Shown piece after piece: positions 17,025 through 24,479 of a stretch of DNA of 33,687 nucleotides. Below the pieces are notes generated by a model, which saw only the letters and a program-made list of their open reading frames with translations, did no database searches and had not been told where the DNA came from. The first letter of the stretch is position 1; each line of letters begins with the position of its first letter. The DNA comes from Pelagicoccus sp. SDUM812003 (GTDB lineage Bacteria > Verrucomicrobiota > Verrucomicrobiia > Opitutales > Opitutaceae), in assembly GCF_031127815.1 (NCBI RefSeq), contig NZ_JARXHY010000026.1, forward strand, positions 1 through 33,687, read 5' to 3'. Made by a program: the position numbers and the translations under genes.

Positions 17025-17396
17025 ATGGCCGCGTACAAGTCCTTCGAGGAACTACCCGTATGGCAAGAATCAAGGGCAATCGTCGCTCTTATATACTCTC
17101 TGACAAAAGGCTCTAACTTCGCGAAAGATTTCGGTCTAAAGGATCAAATACAGAGAGCCGGCGTCTCTATCATGACCAACATAGCCGAAGGCTTTGAACG
17201 CCGATCTACTAAAGAATTTTGTCAGTTCCTAAATTACGCTAAAGCCAGTTCCGGTGAAGTACGTTCACTCACCGTCGTTGCTTCGGACCTAAAATACATC
17301 ACAGATGAGCTGTTCAATTCAGTCCGCGACAAAACAATAAGTCTATCAAAATCAATCTCAGGATTTGACCGCTATCTAAGACAGTCAAATCGCTAG
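17025..17396 (+). CDS. Four-helix-bundle protein (23S rRNA-IVS / S23 family)
   Basis: A 123-residue protein of the S23/TIGR02436 family, first seen in intervening sequences of 23S rRNA genes and related to the Avd accessory proteins of diversity-generating retroelements. The family pattern is clear: FEELPVWQESRAIVALIYSLTKG, DFGLKDQIQRAGVSIMTNIAEGFERRSTKEFCQFLNYAKASSGEVRS and a C-terminal helix. The molecular function of free-standing members is unknown; oligomeric nucleic-acid binding is plausible. Here there is no rRNA or reverse transcriptase nearby. Its composition is lower in G+C than its neighbours, and inverted repeats lie immediately outside it, so it is probably a late arrival between two export genes. 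Confidence 0.9.
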   Translation: MAAYKSFEELPVWQESRAIVALIYSLTKGSNFAKDFGLKDQIQRAGVSIMTNIAEGFERRSTKEFCQFLNYAKASSGEVRSLTVVASDLKYITDELFNSVRDKTISLSKSISGFDRYLRQSNR

Positions 17397-17405
17397 CATA
17401 TCGAA

Positions 17406-17434
17406 TTTTCAATCTGCGATATTCAATTTTCAAT
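17406..17434 (-). repeat. Right inverted repeat flanking the four-helix-bundle gene
   Basis: TTTTCAAT occurs at 17406-17413 and 17427-17434, the mirror image of the left copy with the same 21-bp spacing. It ends 3 bp before the ATG of the Wzz-like gene, so it occupies that gene's initiation region. Confidence 0.8.
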
Positions 17435-17437
17435 TAG

Positions 17438-18373
17438 ATGAGCGAAGCGAATCAACAACCTCCTCCGTATCCACCTTATCCCTACTACCCGCAGGAAGAA
17501 GACGAGCTATCGCTCATCGATCTCTGGAATATCGTCTGGAGGCGCAAATGGCTGTGGCTGACGCTCGGGCCGCTGGCTGGTGTGCTTGGCATCTTCTACG
17601 CTCTCAACGCCCCAGTATACTATAAGGCAGAGGCCACGCTCGCCCCTAGCAATGAAGAGAAATCCGGAGGAGGCCTCGCAGCTCTCGCGGGTCAATTCGG
17701 GGGCCTCGCCTCCATGGCCGGCATCGACTTCGGCGGAGGCGGCTCGACCGATAACGCCCTCGCCGTGTTGAAATCGCGTCAGTTCCTGGCCCCATTCCTC
17801 ACTCAGGAGGAGCGGCTAAAGGCTCTGTTTCCCAATCAATGGGACGAGGGAACCCAGCAATGGACCGTGGCCAAGGAGCGTCGAGGCGAAGACAATCGCC
17901 CGACCAAACAAGAGGCATACGACCGATTCACAAACGGGATCCTGTCCGTTTCACAGGACAAGAAATCCGGCATCGTGACCGTGGCCCTGGAAATGCAAGA
18001 CCCAAAACTTGCGTCGGCGTGGACCAACGAATTGATCGCGACCCTCAACGAACACCTCAGGAAACAGGCTCTCGCCGAAGCGAGCAAAAACCTGGAATAC
18101 TTGAACGAGCAGCTCAGCAAAACCAAGGTGCTCGAAATAAGAGAGGCGCTTTATACCCTGATAGAAAGCCAGACCAAAAACGCCATGCTCGCCAATGCGA
18201 AGAAGGACTACGCTTTCAAGATCATCGACCCGGCTGTCACTCCAGAAGTGAAGTCCAAACCGAAAAGAGGTCTGATCGTGATCGCGAGCGGTATGCTGGG
18301 CGGATTCTTAGGGCTGTTTCTCTGCTTCGTTTTCCACTTCGTCGAAACCGCTAAGAAATCCAAATCCTCCTAA
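17438..18373 (+). CDS. Wzz/GumC-like polysaccharide chain-length protein
   Basis: Inner-membrane polysaccharide co-polymerase expected to set chain length and to contact the SLBB export protein. The 311-residue protein has a cytoplasmic Pro/Tyr-rich N-terminus (PPPYPPYPYYP), TM1 at about 36-56 (RRKWLWLTLGPLAGVLGIFYAL) followed by the Wzz motif NAPVYYKAEATLAP, a periplasmic domain with a long helix (about 200-240), a C-terminal Pro-rich segment (DPAVTPEVKSKPKRG) and TM2 at about 279-303. There is no Walker A/BY-kinase domain, so it is Wzz-like, not a full Wzc. A Gly-rich stretch lies around 74-107. It would pair functionally with the 14505-16976 product. Confidence 0.9.
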   Translation: MSEANQQPPPYPPYPYYPQEEDELSLIDLWNIVWRRKWLWLTLGPLAGVLGIFYALNAPVYYKAEATLAPSNEEKSGGGLAALAGQFGGLASMAGIDFGGGGSTDNALAVLKSRQFLAPFLTQEERLKALFPNQWDEGTQQWTVAKERRGEDNRPTKQEAYDRFTNGILSVSQDKKSGIVTVALEMQDPKLASAWTNELIATLNEHLRKQALAEASKNLEYLNEQLSKTKVLEIREALYTLIESQTKNAMLANAKKDYAFKIIDPAVTPEVKSKPKRGLIVIASGMLGGFLGLFLCFVFHFVETAKKSKSS

Positions 18374-18585
18374 AGATAGGGCGGTACCGCCGCGTCACGC
18401 CTAGTTAGGCGCAAAACCATCGTCAACTCCGACAACGCCCTCTGGGGTTTCAGAAAGCTGAACCCACCGCCGAACCGATCATATTGCGTAAAACGTCGCC
18501 TCAGCGCGGCGACCTAAAAGCCCTAGGGAGGCAACCTTCCTCAGCATAAAACGCTTCGCCAAGCCATTGGCAACCATGGTCTTAC
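18374..18585. other. Structured intergenic region between convergent genes
   Basis: Contains a perfect 12-bp palindrome GGCGGTACCGCC (18380-18391), a hairpin CGCCT-AGTT-AGGCG just after it, and GTCGCC/GGCGAC separated by 7 nt around 18502-18520. No open frame of interest. Because the genes on both sides point into it, bidirectional termination is the simplest role, although none of the stems has a strong T-run. Confidence 0.4.
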
Positions 18586-19737
18586 TTATCTGCGAAGCAA
18601 TACTCGTTCACGAAGCCACAAAGCGGGTCCGAGAATGAAATACAATCCTCGCAGCCAGGGGGGCAGCGTCACCTTCTCGTAGGCGTTGGGCCAGAGCAGG
18701 AGCTGCAGCACATAGCCCGTCTTCTGCCGCAAGCTCGCGTAAAGCGAACAAACGAAAAGGCTTCTTCGAGCCATGTTCGTCGCCCTTCCCGGATACCCCT
18801 CTTCGGCGAGAATCTGTTCGATGCAAAATCGCTCTCGCCAGCTCGACACGCTCCGTGGAGGTTCGGGATGGGTATCGTCTCCTGATTCAGACCGCCAGAA
18901 TCGCCCCGCAAGGCGCGATCTGATACGGGACGCTTCGCAGGGATAAGGCTCCGTGGTTGCTTGCGAAAGCTGATGCGAATCCCAAAGCCATTTCAGTCGA
19001 TTCCAGCAATGCGAAGAGCCATGGATATCCAGATAGGCCAGCAGCTCGCGAGCTCCTGGTATCGCGACGCTCCGGCCGGAAATCTGGACCTGGCGGCGAC
19101 TCGCCCAAAGCTGATCATCGGTAAACGGCATCAGAGCCTCGTTTCGAGACAGTTTCCAATGGAGCTCGATCAGTACGGTCCCCTTTCGGAGATGGATGTG
19201 ATAGAGGCTGGGGGGTCTTGCGTTTCCAGATAGGATCAAATCCCAAAGGGGTTTGTCGAGAATCTCGAATCCAAACCCGCCTAGCAGATTCACTGCTCGG
19301 GCGAGATCCCGCTCGCGAACCAGCAAATCCAAGTCATTGAACTCTCGCTTCACGGGATCTCCATAAATCAGCTGGGAAACGATTGGTCCTTTCAAACTCA
19401 GATAAGGGATCTCCTCTTGCTCAAAGCGCGAGGCGACTGCCAGCAGCTCAGCCACGGCCTTCATTTGCGTGAGAGTGATTCGATTCCTAGCTTGGGTCAG
19501 CTCGCTGCGAATTGCGGGATCGATGACTCGCCAGTGATCGCTTGCTTGAAGCTGAGCGCAAACCGCGACCAGCACCCGGTGCCGGGCAAGAAGCTTTGAA
19601 AATCTCGACCAGTCGATGCGCTGGTCGAGGGAATCGTCGTTACCTAGAGGCCCCTTTGGACCAGACTCGAGCGAAGCCAGGAGCAGACGCAGCTCCGGGC
19701 AGACGCTGGCGATTCGAGAACTCCGCTGCCGCCGCAT
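18586..19737 (-). CDS. Uncharacterised nucleotidyltransferase (NTP_transf_5 type)
   Basis: A 383-residue protein with the fold signature of the uncharacterised NTP_transf_5 group: LSLKGPIVSQLIYGDPVKREFNDLDLLV (about 113-140), where D135-x-D137 would bind metal, followed by IELHWKLSRN and a lengthy helical C-terminus. The substrate is unknown. Genes of this group are known to occur in lasso-peptide clusters, which matters because one lies 2.5 kb away. I chose ATG 19737, 11 bp after the upstream dehydratase stop; the frame stays open further upstream but would overlap that gene. It probably shares the dehydratase transcript. A role in polysaccharide or lipid modification is the alternative. Confidence 0.75.
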   Translation of the reverse strand: MRRQRSSRIASVCPELRLLLASLESGPKGPLGNDDSLDQRIDWSRFSKLLARHRVLVAVCAQLQASDHWRVIDPAIRSELTQARNRITLTQMKAVAELLAVASRFEQEEIPYLSLKGPIVSQLIYGDPVKREFNDLDLLVRERDLARAVNLLGGFGFEILDKPLWDLILSGNARPPSLYHIHLRKGTVLIELHWKLSRNEALMPFTDDQLWASRRQVQISGRSVAIPGARELLAYLDIHGSSHCWNRLKWLWDSHQLSQATTEPYPCEASRIRSRLAGRFWRSESGDDTHPEPPRSVSSWRERFCIEQILAEEGYPGRATNMARRSLFVCSLYASLRQKTGYVLQLLLWPNAYEKVTLPPWLRGLYFILGPALWLRERVLLRR

Positions 19738-19748
19738 CAAGATGCGAA

Positions 19749-21725
19749 CTACGCCGTCTTCCCTTTGAAGGATACGATTTTCGCTCCCTCGGCTTTCACC
19801 CCGTCGTGGCGGTAGGCGCTGCCCACTTCCGCATGAGCGGGGGCCCACTGCGGGGCGGAGAAATCGGGAATGTACTCCGGCACGAAGCTGTTGAGCTTGC
19901 GCTTGAGAGCGTTGTAGTCGGAAGAACGCAGCAGTGGGGAGAGCTCGCGAAGAAACTTCCGCACCTCAGCCTCGTCCGATCGCTGACCGGTGAATCGAAA
20001 CACCTTCTTGTTTTCGGTGAGCTCCAAGGTCTCCTGGCCGTGCTGGAGTTCCTCGTAGAGCTTTTCGCCGGGGCGCAATCCAGTGAACTTGATCTCCACA
20101 TCCTCGCCCACTCTGAGTCCGCTCAGCTTGATCATCTGCTTGGCGAGATCGTAGATCTTCATCGGCTCACCCATATCGAGGACGAAAATCTCTCCTCCCG
20201 CGGCGTCGATGGAACACTCGAGCACCAAGCCCACCGCTTCAGGGACCGTCATGAAATAGCGGGTGATCTCCGGATGGGTCACCGTCAGGGGACCGCCTTC
20301 CTCCAACTGTCGCTTGAAGGTGGGAATAACGCTGCCCGAGGAGCCGAGAACGTTTCCAAACCTCACCGCCACGAACTGCGTGATCTTCGAAGAGCCTTGA
20401 ATGGATTGCAGGAAGATCTCGGCTAAGCGCTTGGACACGCCCATGACGTTGGTCGGATTGACGGCCTTGTCGGTGGAGATGAACACGAAGCGCTCCACCT
20501 CGTGCTTGATCGCCAGATCCGCCAAAAGGGCGGTACCCAGCGTATTGTTGCGTATGGCCTCCCCTGGCTGATGCTCCATCATGGGCACGTGCTTGTGGGC
20601 CGCCGCGTGGAAGATCACATCCGGAAGAAAGCCGCCGAGAAGAAAATCCATGCGGGCCTCGTCGGTGATATCGCCGATGAAGGCATGCGAAGCGATTTCC
20701 GGGAACTCCGTCTTTATCTTTTGCTCGGTCTGAAAAAGCAGGTACTCCGCACGCTCGACCATCAACAGCATGCTAGGATTGCACTGGGCGATCTGATGAC
20801 AGAGCTCTCCGCCGATGGTTCCGCCAGCGCCCGTGACCATCACGACCTTTCCTGTAAGCTCCTTTAGAACCTTCTTGGAGTGCAGCTCTATCGAGTTGCG
20901 CCCGAGAAGGTCATCGATTTTCACCGGGCGGAGCTTATCCAGCTTTTTCCGTCCCGATACCAGGTCGTCCCAAGAGGGCACGGTTTCGATGGGGATCTCG
21001 AAACGCTCGGCCTGCTCGGTGATCTCGCGAATCTTGGACGGGGTCGCAGTGGGCATGGCCACGATCAGCTTGGTCACATTGCCATCTCGAGCGTTGGTCA
21101 TCAGGGCGCTTACCGATCGGTAGACCTTCAAGCCGTGAACATGCTTGTTCCACTTCAGAGAGTCGTCGTCCACGAAAGCAACCGGAACCAGCGACTTTCC
21201 CGACTTGCTCATCAAATGGGCCGCGAGCGCCGCGCCCGTCTGCCCGGCCCCGTAGATGGCCACGCGTTGCTGGGCGGACCCGTCCGATAGGGCCGCCATG
21301 CCAGATCGCTTTTCGCGAAAGATTCGAAGCGAGGTTCGGAAAACGCAAATGAGACTGACGGAGAAAAAGTAGTCCAGCACGATGGCCGACTTGGAAGCGA
21401 GCAGTCCCAAATCGGAGTAGAAGGAAGCGACGAGAAAAACCAGCATCGGCGCCCCCATGGCCGCAGCCAGCCGGTACACGTCGGGAAGCCGGAAAAACGT
21501 GAGCAGCCCCTTGAATTGACCGAAAGCCAGCAATGAAAGCAGCTTGATCGGGATCAACCAGAAAACGGTCTGAAGCAGGAGGCCCTGAGTCCGATCGCTG
21601 ATGGTGAAGCTGTCCCTGAACTCGAAGGCCAGCATCACGCTCGCCGCGCAAAGAAGGCCGTAAGAAACAAGCAGGATGGGAATTCTAGACTGTTGCTTCA
21701 GCCAGAGGGAGGTTTGGGCTGTCAT
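19749..21725 (-). CDS. FlaA1/PglF/WbpM-type UDP-sugar 4,6-dehydratase, membrane bound
   Basis: Predicted to convert UDP-GlcNAc to a 4-keto-6-deoxy sugar, the first step to bacillosamine, QuiNAc or FucNAc. The N-terminus has four hydrophobic segments and a first Rossmann-like domain (AIYGAGQTGAALAAHL). The C-terminal domain has the SDR NAD motif VTGAGGTIGGEL, HAAAHKHVPMME, FVFISTDKAVNPTNVMG and MGVSK, where Met replaces the usual Tyr of the catalytic triad, as is characteristic of WbpM/PglF/FlaA1. RPGEKLYEEL follows. Starts at 21725 or 21767 (658 or 672 residues) are both possible; neither has a clear Shine-Dalgarno. It supplies sugar precursors for the polysaccharide genes on the opposite strand. 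Confidence 0.92.
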   Translation of the reverse strand: MTAQTSLWLKQQSRIPILLVSYGLLCAASVMLAFEFRDSFTISDRTQGLLLQTVFWLIPIKLLSLLAFGQFKGLLTFFRLPDVYRLAAAMGAPMLVFLVASFYSDLGLLASKSAIVLDYFFSVSLICVFRTSLRIFREKRSGMAALSDGSAQQRVAIYGAGQTGAALAAHLMSKSGKSLVPVAFVDDDSLKWNKHVHGLKVYRSVSALMTNARDGNVTKLIVAMPTATPSKIREITEQAERFEIPIETVPSWDDLVSGRKKLDKLRPVKIDDLLGRNSIELHSKKVLKELTGKVVMVTGAGGTIGGELCHQIAQCNPSMLLMVERAEYLLFQTEQKIKTEFPEIASHAFIGDITDEARMDFLLGGFLPDVIFHAAAHKHVPMMEHQPGEAIRNNTLGTALLADLAIKHEVERFVFISTDKAVNPTNVMGVSKRLAEIFLQSIQGSSKITQFVAVRFGNVLGSSGSVIPTFKRQLEEGGPLTVTHPEITRYFMTVPEAVGLVLECSIDAAGGEIFVLDMGEPMKIYDLAKQMIKLSGLRVGEDVEIKFTGLRPGEKLYEELQHGQETLELTENKKVFRFTGQRSDEAEVRKFLRELSPLLRSSDYNALKRKLNSFVPEYIPDFSAPQWAPAHAEVGSAYRHDGVKAEGAKIVSFKGKTA

Positions 21726-22235
21726 AGAAGAGAGGATGCTCGCGCTATCGCACGACTTCGAAACCATTCCCGTTTCGAAGCCCTTGATAAGCAGGTTGTG
21801 TCACAAATGCTCTTTCCATTAGTTGAAATACCTAGAGTGCTGCAAGAGAAACAGCGATACTGTCGGGCAATTGCAAGCAGAATAGCTTTAGCCCTGCCAT
21901 ACCAATCATTTAGCCAGCTTATGAAGATCGAATTGGAAACAAATCTCATGACGTCGATTAGCAAGTCTTGATCGAAGATTCTTCAGATCACCCGAGAGAT
22001 TTCGGATTCTAACCCTTGACCGGGCTCGCCGGGAATCAATGCTTCTAGGCGCCTTCGCCAACCAACGACTATGCCGACTCCGACTTGGACCTACCTCATC
22101 TTCGGGCTAAGAACGCGCTCTCAAGTCCCGCTGCCTCTCAGCTATCCGAATCGTCCCTCGCGATCCACAAACCGACGACTGTATTGACCCGTTAGACCAA
22201 AGAAAAGTCGTTAGCGATAGCCGCCAAAGTCTGGA
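21726..22235. other. Divergent intergenic region upstream of the lasso-like cluster
   Basis: About 510 bp between the divergent dehydratase and HPr-kinase-like genes. Short open frames on both strands near 21690-21970 overlap the dehydratase 5' end and show no coding character. Promoters for both directions are expected here. I see only partial matches (TTGACC near 22015 and 22182), so none is called. In particular no lasso B2 protease or second precursor is visible. Confidence 0.4.
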
Positions 22236-23135
22236 ATGCCTCAATACATCGCCTACTCACTTAGAATCCAATCCGAGTTCGAAATCCCCGAGTTTCACCA
22301 GGCCTCCTTCCCTGATGGCAATCTCGACGTAGCCATAGCCTCGAACACCGTCGGGTCCATAGGAACCCCCGCCGAGCGTGGAGTCACTTGGAAAGCATCT
22401 GCAAACCTATTGGAACTCAGGGTTCCGTCCGTCGCCAATTTCCTCGTTGTCGATGGCCGCAACATTCACATCGAACTATTCGACCCAACTAAAGAACGAG
22501 AGATGCGCGTCTATCTGCTCGGTTCCGTAATTGCGGCGCTACTTTACCAACGTGGCGATCTTGTCATGCACGCCTGCTCGATTGCTACCCCCAATGGAGC
22601 GACATTGTTCTGCGGCAAGTCGGGAGCCGGCAAATCAACCCTCGCAGCCACTTTAGCGCTAAACGGCTATCCAATGATCGCCGACGATGTAACCGTCATC
22701 CGCAACTCAGACGGATGCGGCTTCTATGCCCCTCCGTCCTTCCCAATCTCCCGCTTGTGCGGCGATGTCGTTTCGCTCTTAAACTGGACAAAAGCTAAAT
22801 ACGCGCCGCTCGAACTCGAAGAACGTAAGTTCCAAACCAGCTCTCCCCGCTTCGCTAGCAAAGCCCAGCTGCCAACCAGAATCGCTTTCCTCATACCAGA
22901 CGCTGTAGAACGGATCTCCATCCGACCATTCAGTCCCCTTGAATCCATCAGCAATCTAGTAAAAAGATCATATCGCTACCGATTCGCAGTTGGCATGGGG
23001 CTAAAAGAAGCGCACTTCAAAAACATCACAGAGCTCGCTCAATCGGTCCAATGCTTCGAGATTCGCCGGCCCATTGGCCTGCAAAACCTAGATTCTTCAT
23101 TGCGAGCGCTCATGGACTTCGTAAGAGACGAATAA
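22236..23135 (+). CDS. HPr-kinase-like protein, lasso-cluster kinase type
   Basis: Probably a tailoring kinase. The 299-residue protein has an N-terminal beta-rich domain, LVMHACS (110-115), Walker A GKSGAGKST (127-135) and YPMIADDV (145-152), the HPrK/P-type catalytic core, but lacks the HPr-binding architecture of true HprK. Homologues in paeninodin-type lasso clusters phosphorylate the side chain of the precursor's C-terminal serine; the precursor encoded 1.2 kb downstream ends in Ser. It is the first gene of a tightly spaced + strand run (4 bp to the sulfotransferase). Other HprK-like proteins of unknown function accompany PqqD-like genes, so the kinase activity is inference. Confidence 0.82.
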   Translation: MPQYIAYSLRIQSEFEIPEFHQASFPDGNLDVAIASNTVGSIGTPAERGVTWKASANLLELRVPSVANFLVVDGRNIHIELFDPTKEREMRVYLLGSVIAALLYQRGDLVMHACSIATPNGATLFCGKSGAGKSTLAATLALNGYPMIADDVTVIRNSDGCGFYAPPSFPISRLCGDVVSLLNWTKAKYAPLELEERKFQTSSPRFASKAQLPTRIAFLIPDAVERISIRPFSPLESISNLVKRSYRYRFAVGMGLKEAHFKNITELAQSVQCFEIRRPIGLQNLDSSLRALMDFVRDE

Positions 23136-23139
23136 CGGC

Positions 23140-23976
23140 ATGCACGGCTTCATCTGGCTAGCGTCCTATCCGAAGTCCGGGAACACTTGGCTGAGAGCTT
23201 TCCTCTGCAGCTACTTTCTGCGCGATGGCGGGACCATCGAACTCGACCGGCTCCCTTTCGGCTCTTTCATCACCCAACGCGAACTGATCGACGACTGGAT
23301 CGGCTTCGAATCATCCGATTGGCCCGACCAAGAAATAGACCTCTATCGCCCCGCCATCCACCTCCGACTCGCGGAGAAACTCCCCGAGCTCTCGTTTTGC
23401 AAGACGCACGAACGCTTCCGCGAAAACCGCGAGGGCGACAGCATTTTTCCAACAAAAGCCACTCGCGCCACCATACTCATCGTACGCGACCCGAGAGACG
23501 TGGTCTGCTCCTTCGCCCACCACCTGCGAAGACCGATCCAAGAAGTCATAGACATCTTGGCAGACGAGGAATACATCCTTGACCACGCTCCCCTCAGCGC
23601 ATTCTCGAAAATCCCTGAACCTCTCGGATCCTGGAGTGGCCACACTCTCTCTTGGCTAGACTCCCCCCTAGATCCCTACATCATCCGGTACGAAGACATG
23701 GCAAGCAACCCAACCGCGACTTTCGAAAACCTTCTGTCTTTTCTCGGCTATACCGTAGACTCAGCCAAGCTCCAGAAAGCTATCGTCGCCACGCGCTTTG
23801 CCCAACTTGCCAAACAGGAGTCCGAATCCGGCTATCGGGGCAAAAATCCAAACGTGAAAACCTTCTTTCGCCAAGGAATGCAGTCAGCATGGAAAAGACA
23901 CCTTACGCCACTGCAAGAAGAGCAAATTTGCGAGCGACATGCAGCCATGATGCATCAGCTGAAATACGAGTTTTAG
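23140..23976 (+). CDS. PAPS-dependent sulfotransferase
   Basis: A soluble 278-residue sulfotransferase of the Sulfotransfer_1 type. The 5'-phosphosulfate loop is ASYPKSGNTWLR (about 8-19) and the 3'-phosphate site ILIVRDPRDVVCS (112-124). YEDMASNPTATFENLLSFLGY and the C-terminal FFRQGMQSAWKRHLT (residues near 243-257) complete the PAPS-binding signature. It begins 4 bp after the kinase gene, so it very probably belongs to the lasso-like operon. The acceptor could be a hydroxyl of the peptide (Ser, Tyr or a beta-hydroxy group) or a sugar attached to it; sulfation of the nearby polysaccharide is the alternative. Confidence 0.88.
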   Translation: MHGFIWLASYPKSGNTWLRAFLCSYFLRDGGTIELDRLPFGSFITQRELIDDWIGFESSDWPDQEIDLYRPAIHLRLAEKLPELSFCKTHERFRENREGDSIFPTKATRATILIVRDPRDVVCSFAHHLRRPIQEVIDILADEEYILDHAPLSAFSKIPEPLGSWSGHTLSWLDSPLDPYIIRYEDMASNPTATFENLLSFLGYTVDSAKLQKAIVATRFAQLAKQESESGYRGKNPNVKTFFRQGMQSAWKRHLTPLQEEQICERHAAMMHQLKYEF

Positions 23977-24012
23977 CTTGATAACCCATTCGCCACAAGC
24001 ACCTTCTAATAC

Positions 24013-24300
24013 ATGAATTTCGCGGAGTTAACTCCTTCTTCCATTGTGGCCCGGAACGAAGAAATCCTTTCTACATGCCTTGGCGAAGAAACGGTGATGA
24101 TGGACATCGAAAGCGGGAATTACTTCGGCCTTGGACTCATCGGCTCGCGTATCTGGCAACTCATCGAAACCCCCAACTCCATCCAACAAATTCTCGATAG
24201 TCTCCTTGCTGAATATGAAGTCGAAAAGGAACAGTGCCTCGAAGACATAATCGATTTTCTCGACCAGCTAGCCCAAAACCGCATAGTGCTAACCAAGTAA
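24013..24300 (+). CDS. PqqD-like leader-recognition protein (lasso B1)
   Basis: A 95-residue RiPP recognition element protein. It is predicted to bind the precursor leader and deliver it to the processing enzymes. The PqqD fold pattern is clear: a beta-rich start (IVARNEEILSTCLGEETVMMDIESGNYFGLGLIGSRIWQLI), then helices (SIQQILDSLLAEYEVEKEQCLEDIIDFLDQLAQNRIVL). It is free-standing, as in clusters with split B1 and B2, and lies 20 bp before the precursor gene. No Shine-Dalgarno is visible. Confidence 0.9.
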   Translation: MNFAELTPSSIVARNEEILSTCLGEETVMMDIESGNYFGLGLIGSRIWQLIETPNSIQQILDSLLAEYEVEKEQCLEDIIDFLDQLAQNRIVLTK

Positions 24301-24320
24301 CCCTCTGATCAAAATCGCAT

Positions 24321-24479
24321 ATGAACGATCCGGAAAACCAGCCTCTGGAAAGACCAGAAGCCCAGTCATCGAAAAAACAATGGAGCAAGCCCGAGCTCAA
24401 AGCTCTCGAAATTTCCGAGAACACCAAATCAGGGCCACTCATCAATATTAGTGAGGATGCTTTCTACCGCCCCTCTTGA
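24321..24479 (+). CDS. Lasso-peptide-like precursor (A)
   Basis: A 52-codon gene between B1 and the cyclase. The leader carries W21-x2-P24-x-L26-x2-L29 (QWSKPELKAL), matching the aromatic-x2-P-x-L element bound by B1 proteins, and Thr35, the conserved penultimate leader residue. Cleavage after K36 leaves the core SGPLINISEDAFYRPS (16 residues). Ser1 would join the Glu9 side chain in a 9-residue ring, with a 7-residue tail and Phe12/Tyr13/Arg14 as possible plugs. The x-Gly-Pro start resembles paeninodin (AGPGTSTPD..., ring at Asp9). Cleavage one residue later (Gly1 with Glu8 or Asp9) is the alternative. The stop overlaps the cyclase start (TTGA). Confidence 0.82.
   Translation: MNDPENQPLERPEAQSSKKQWSKPELKALEISENTKSGPLINISEDAFYRPS

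Larger units (their letters stand above)
16992..17434 (+). mobile_element. Candidate cassette: four-helix-bundle gene between inverted repeats
   Basis: A 443-bp unit with 29-bp imperfect inverted repeats (26/29) at its ends and a single 123-codon gene between. It sits between the stop of the SLBB export gene and the start of the Wzz-like gene, which would otherwise be adjacent. The gene is more A/T-rich than both neighbours. No transposase is encoded, so mobility would need help in trans. Mobility is inference. Confidence 0.35.

Noticed and set aside
17025-17396. Four-helix-bundle gene as part of a diversity-generating retroelement
   Set aside because: Avd-like proteins are of this fold, but no reverse transcriptase or template/variable repeat pair is nearby.
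19542-20426. 294-codon + strand frame opposite the sugar dehydratase
   Set aside because: Antisense shadow of the dehydratase and nucleotidyltransferase genes, which have complete motifs on the minus strand.
21693-21971. Overlapping frames on both strands in the dehydratase upstream region
   Set aside because: Overlap the dehydratase 5' end, no homology pattern, no plausible start signal.
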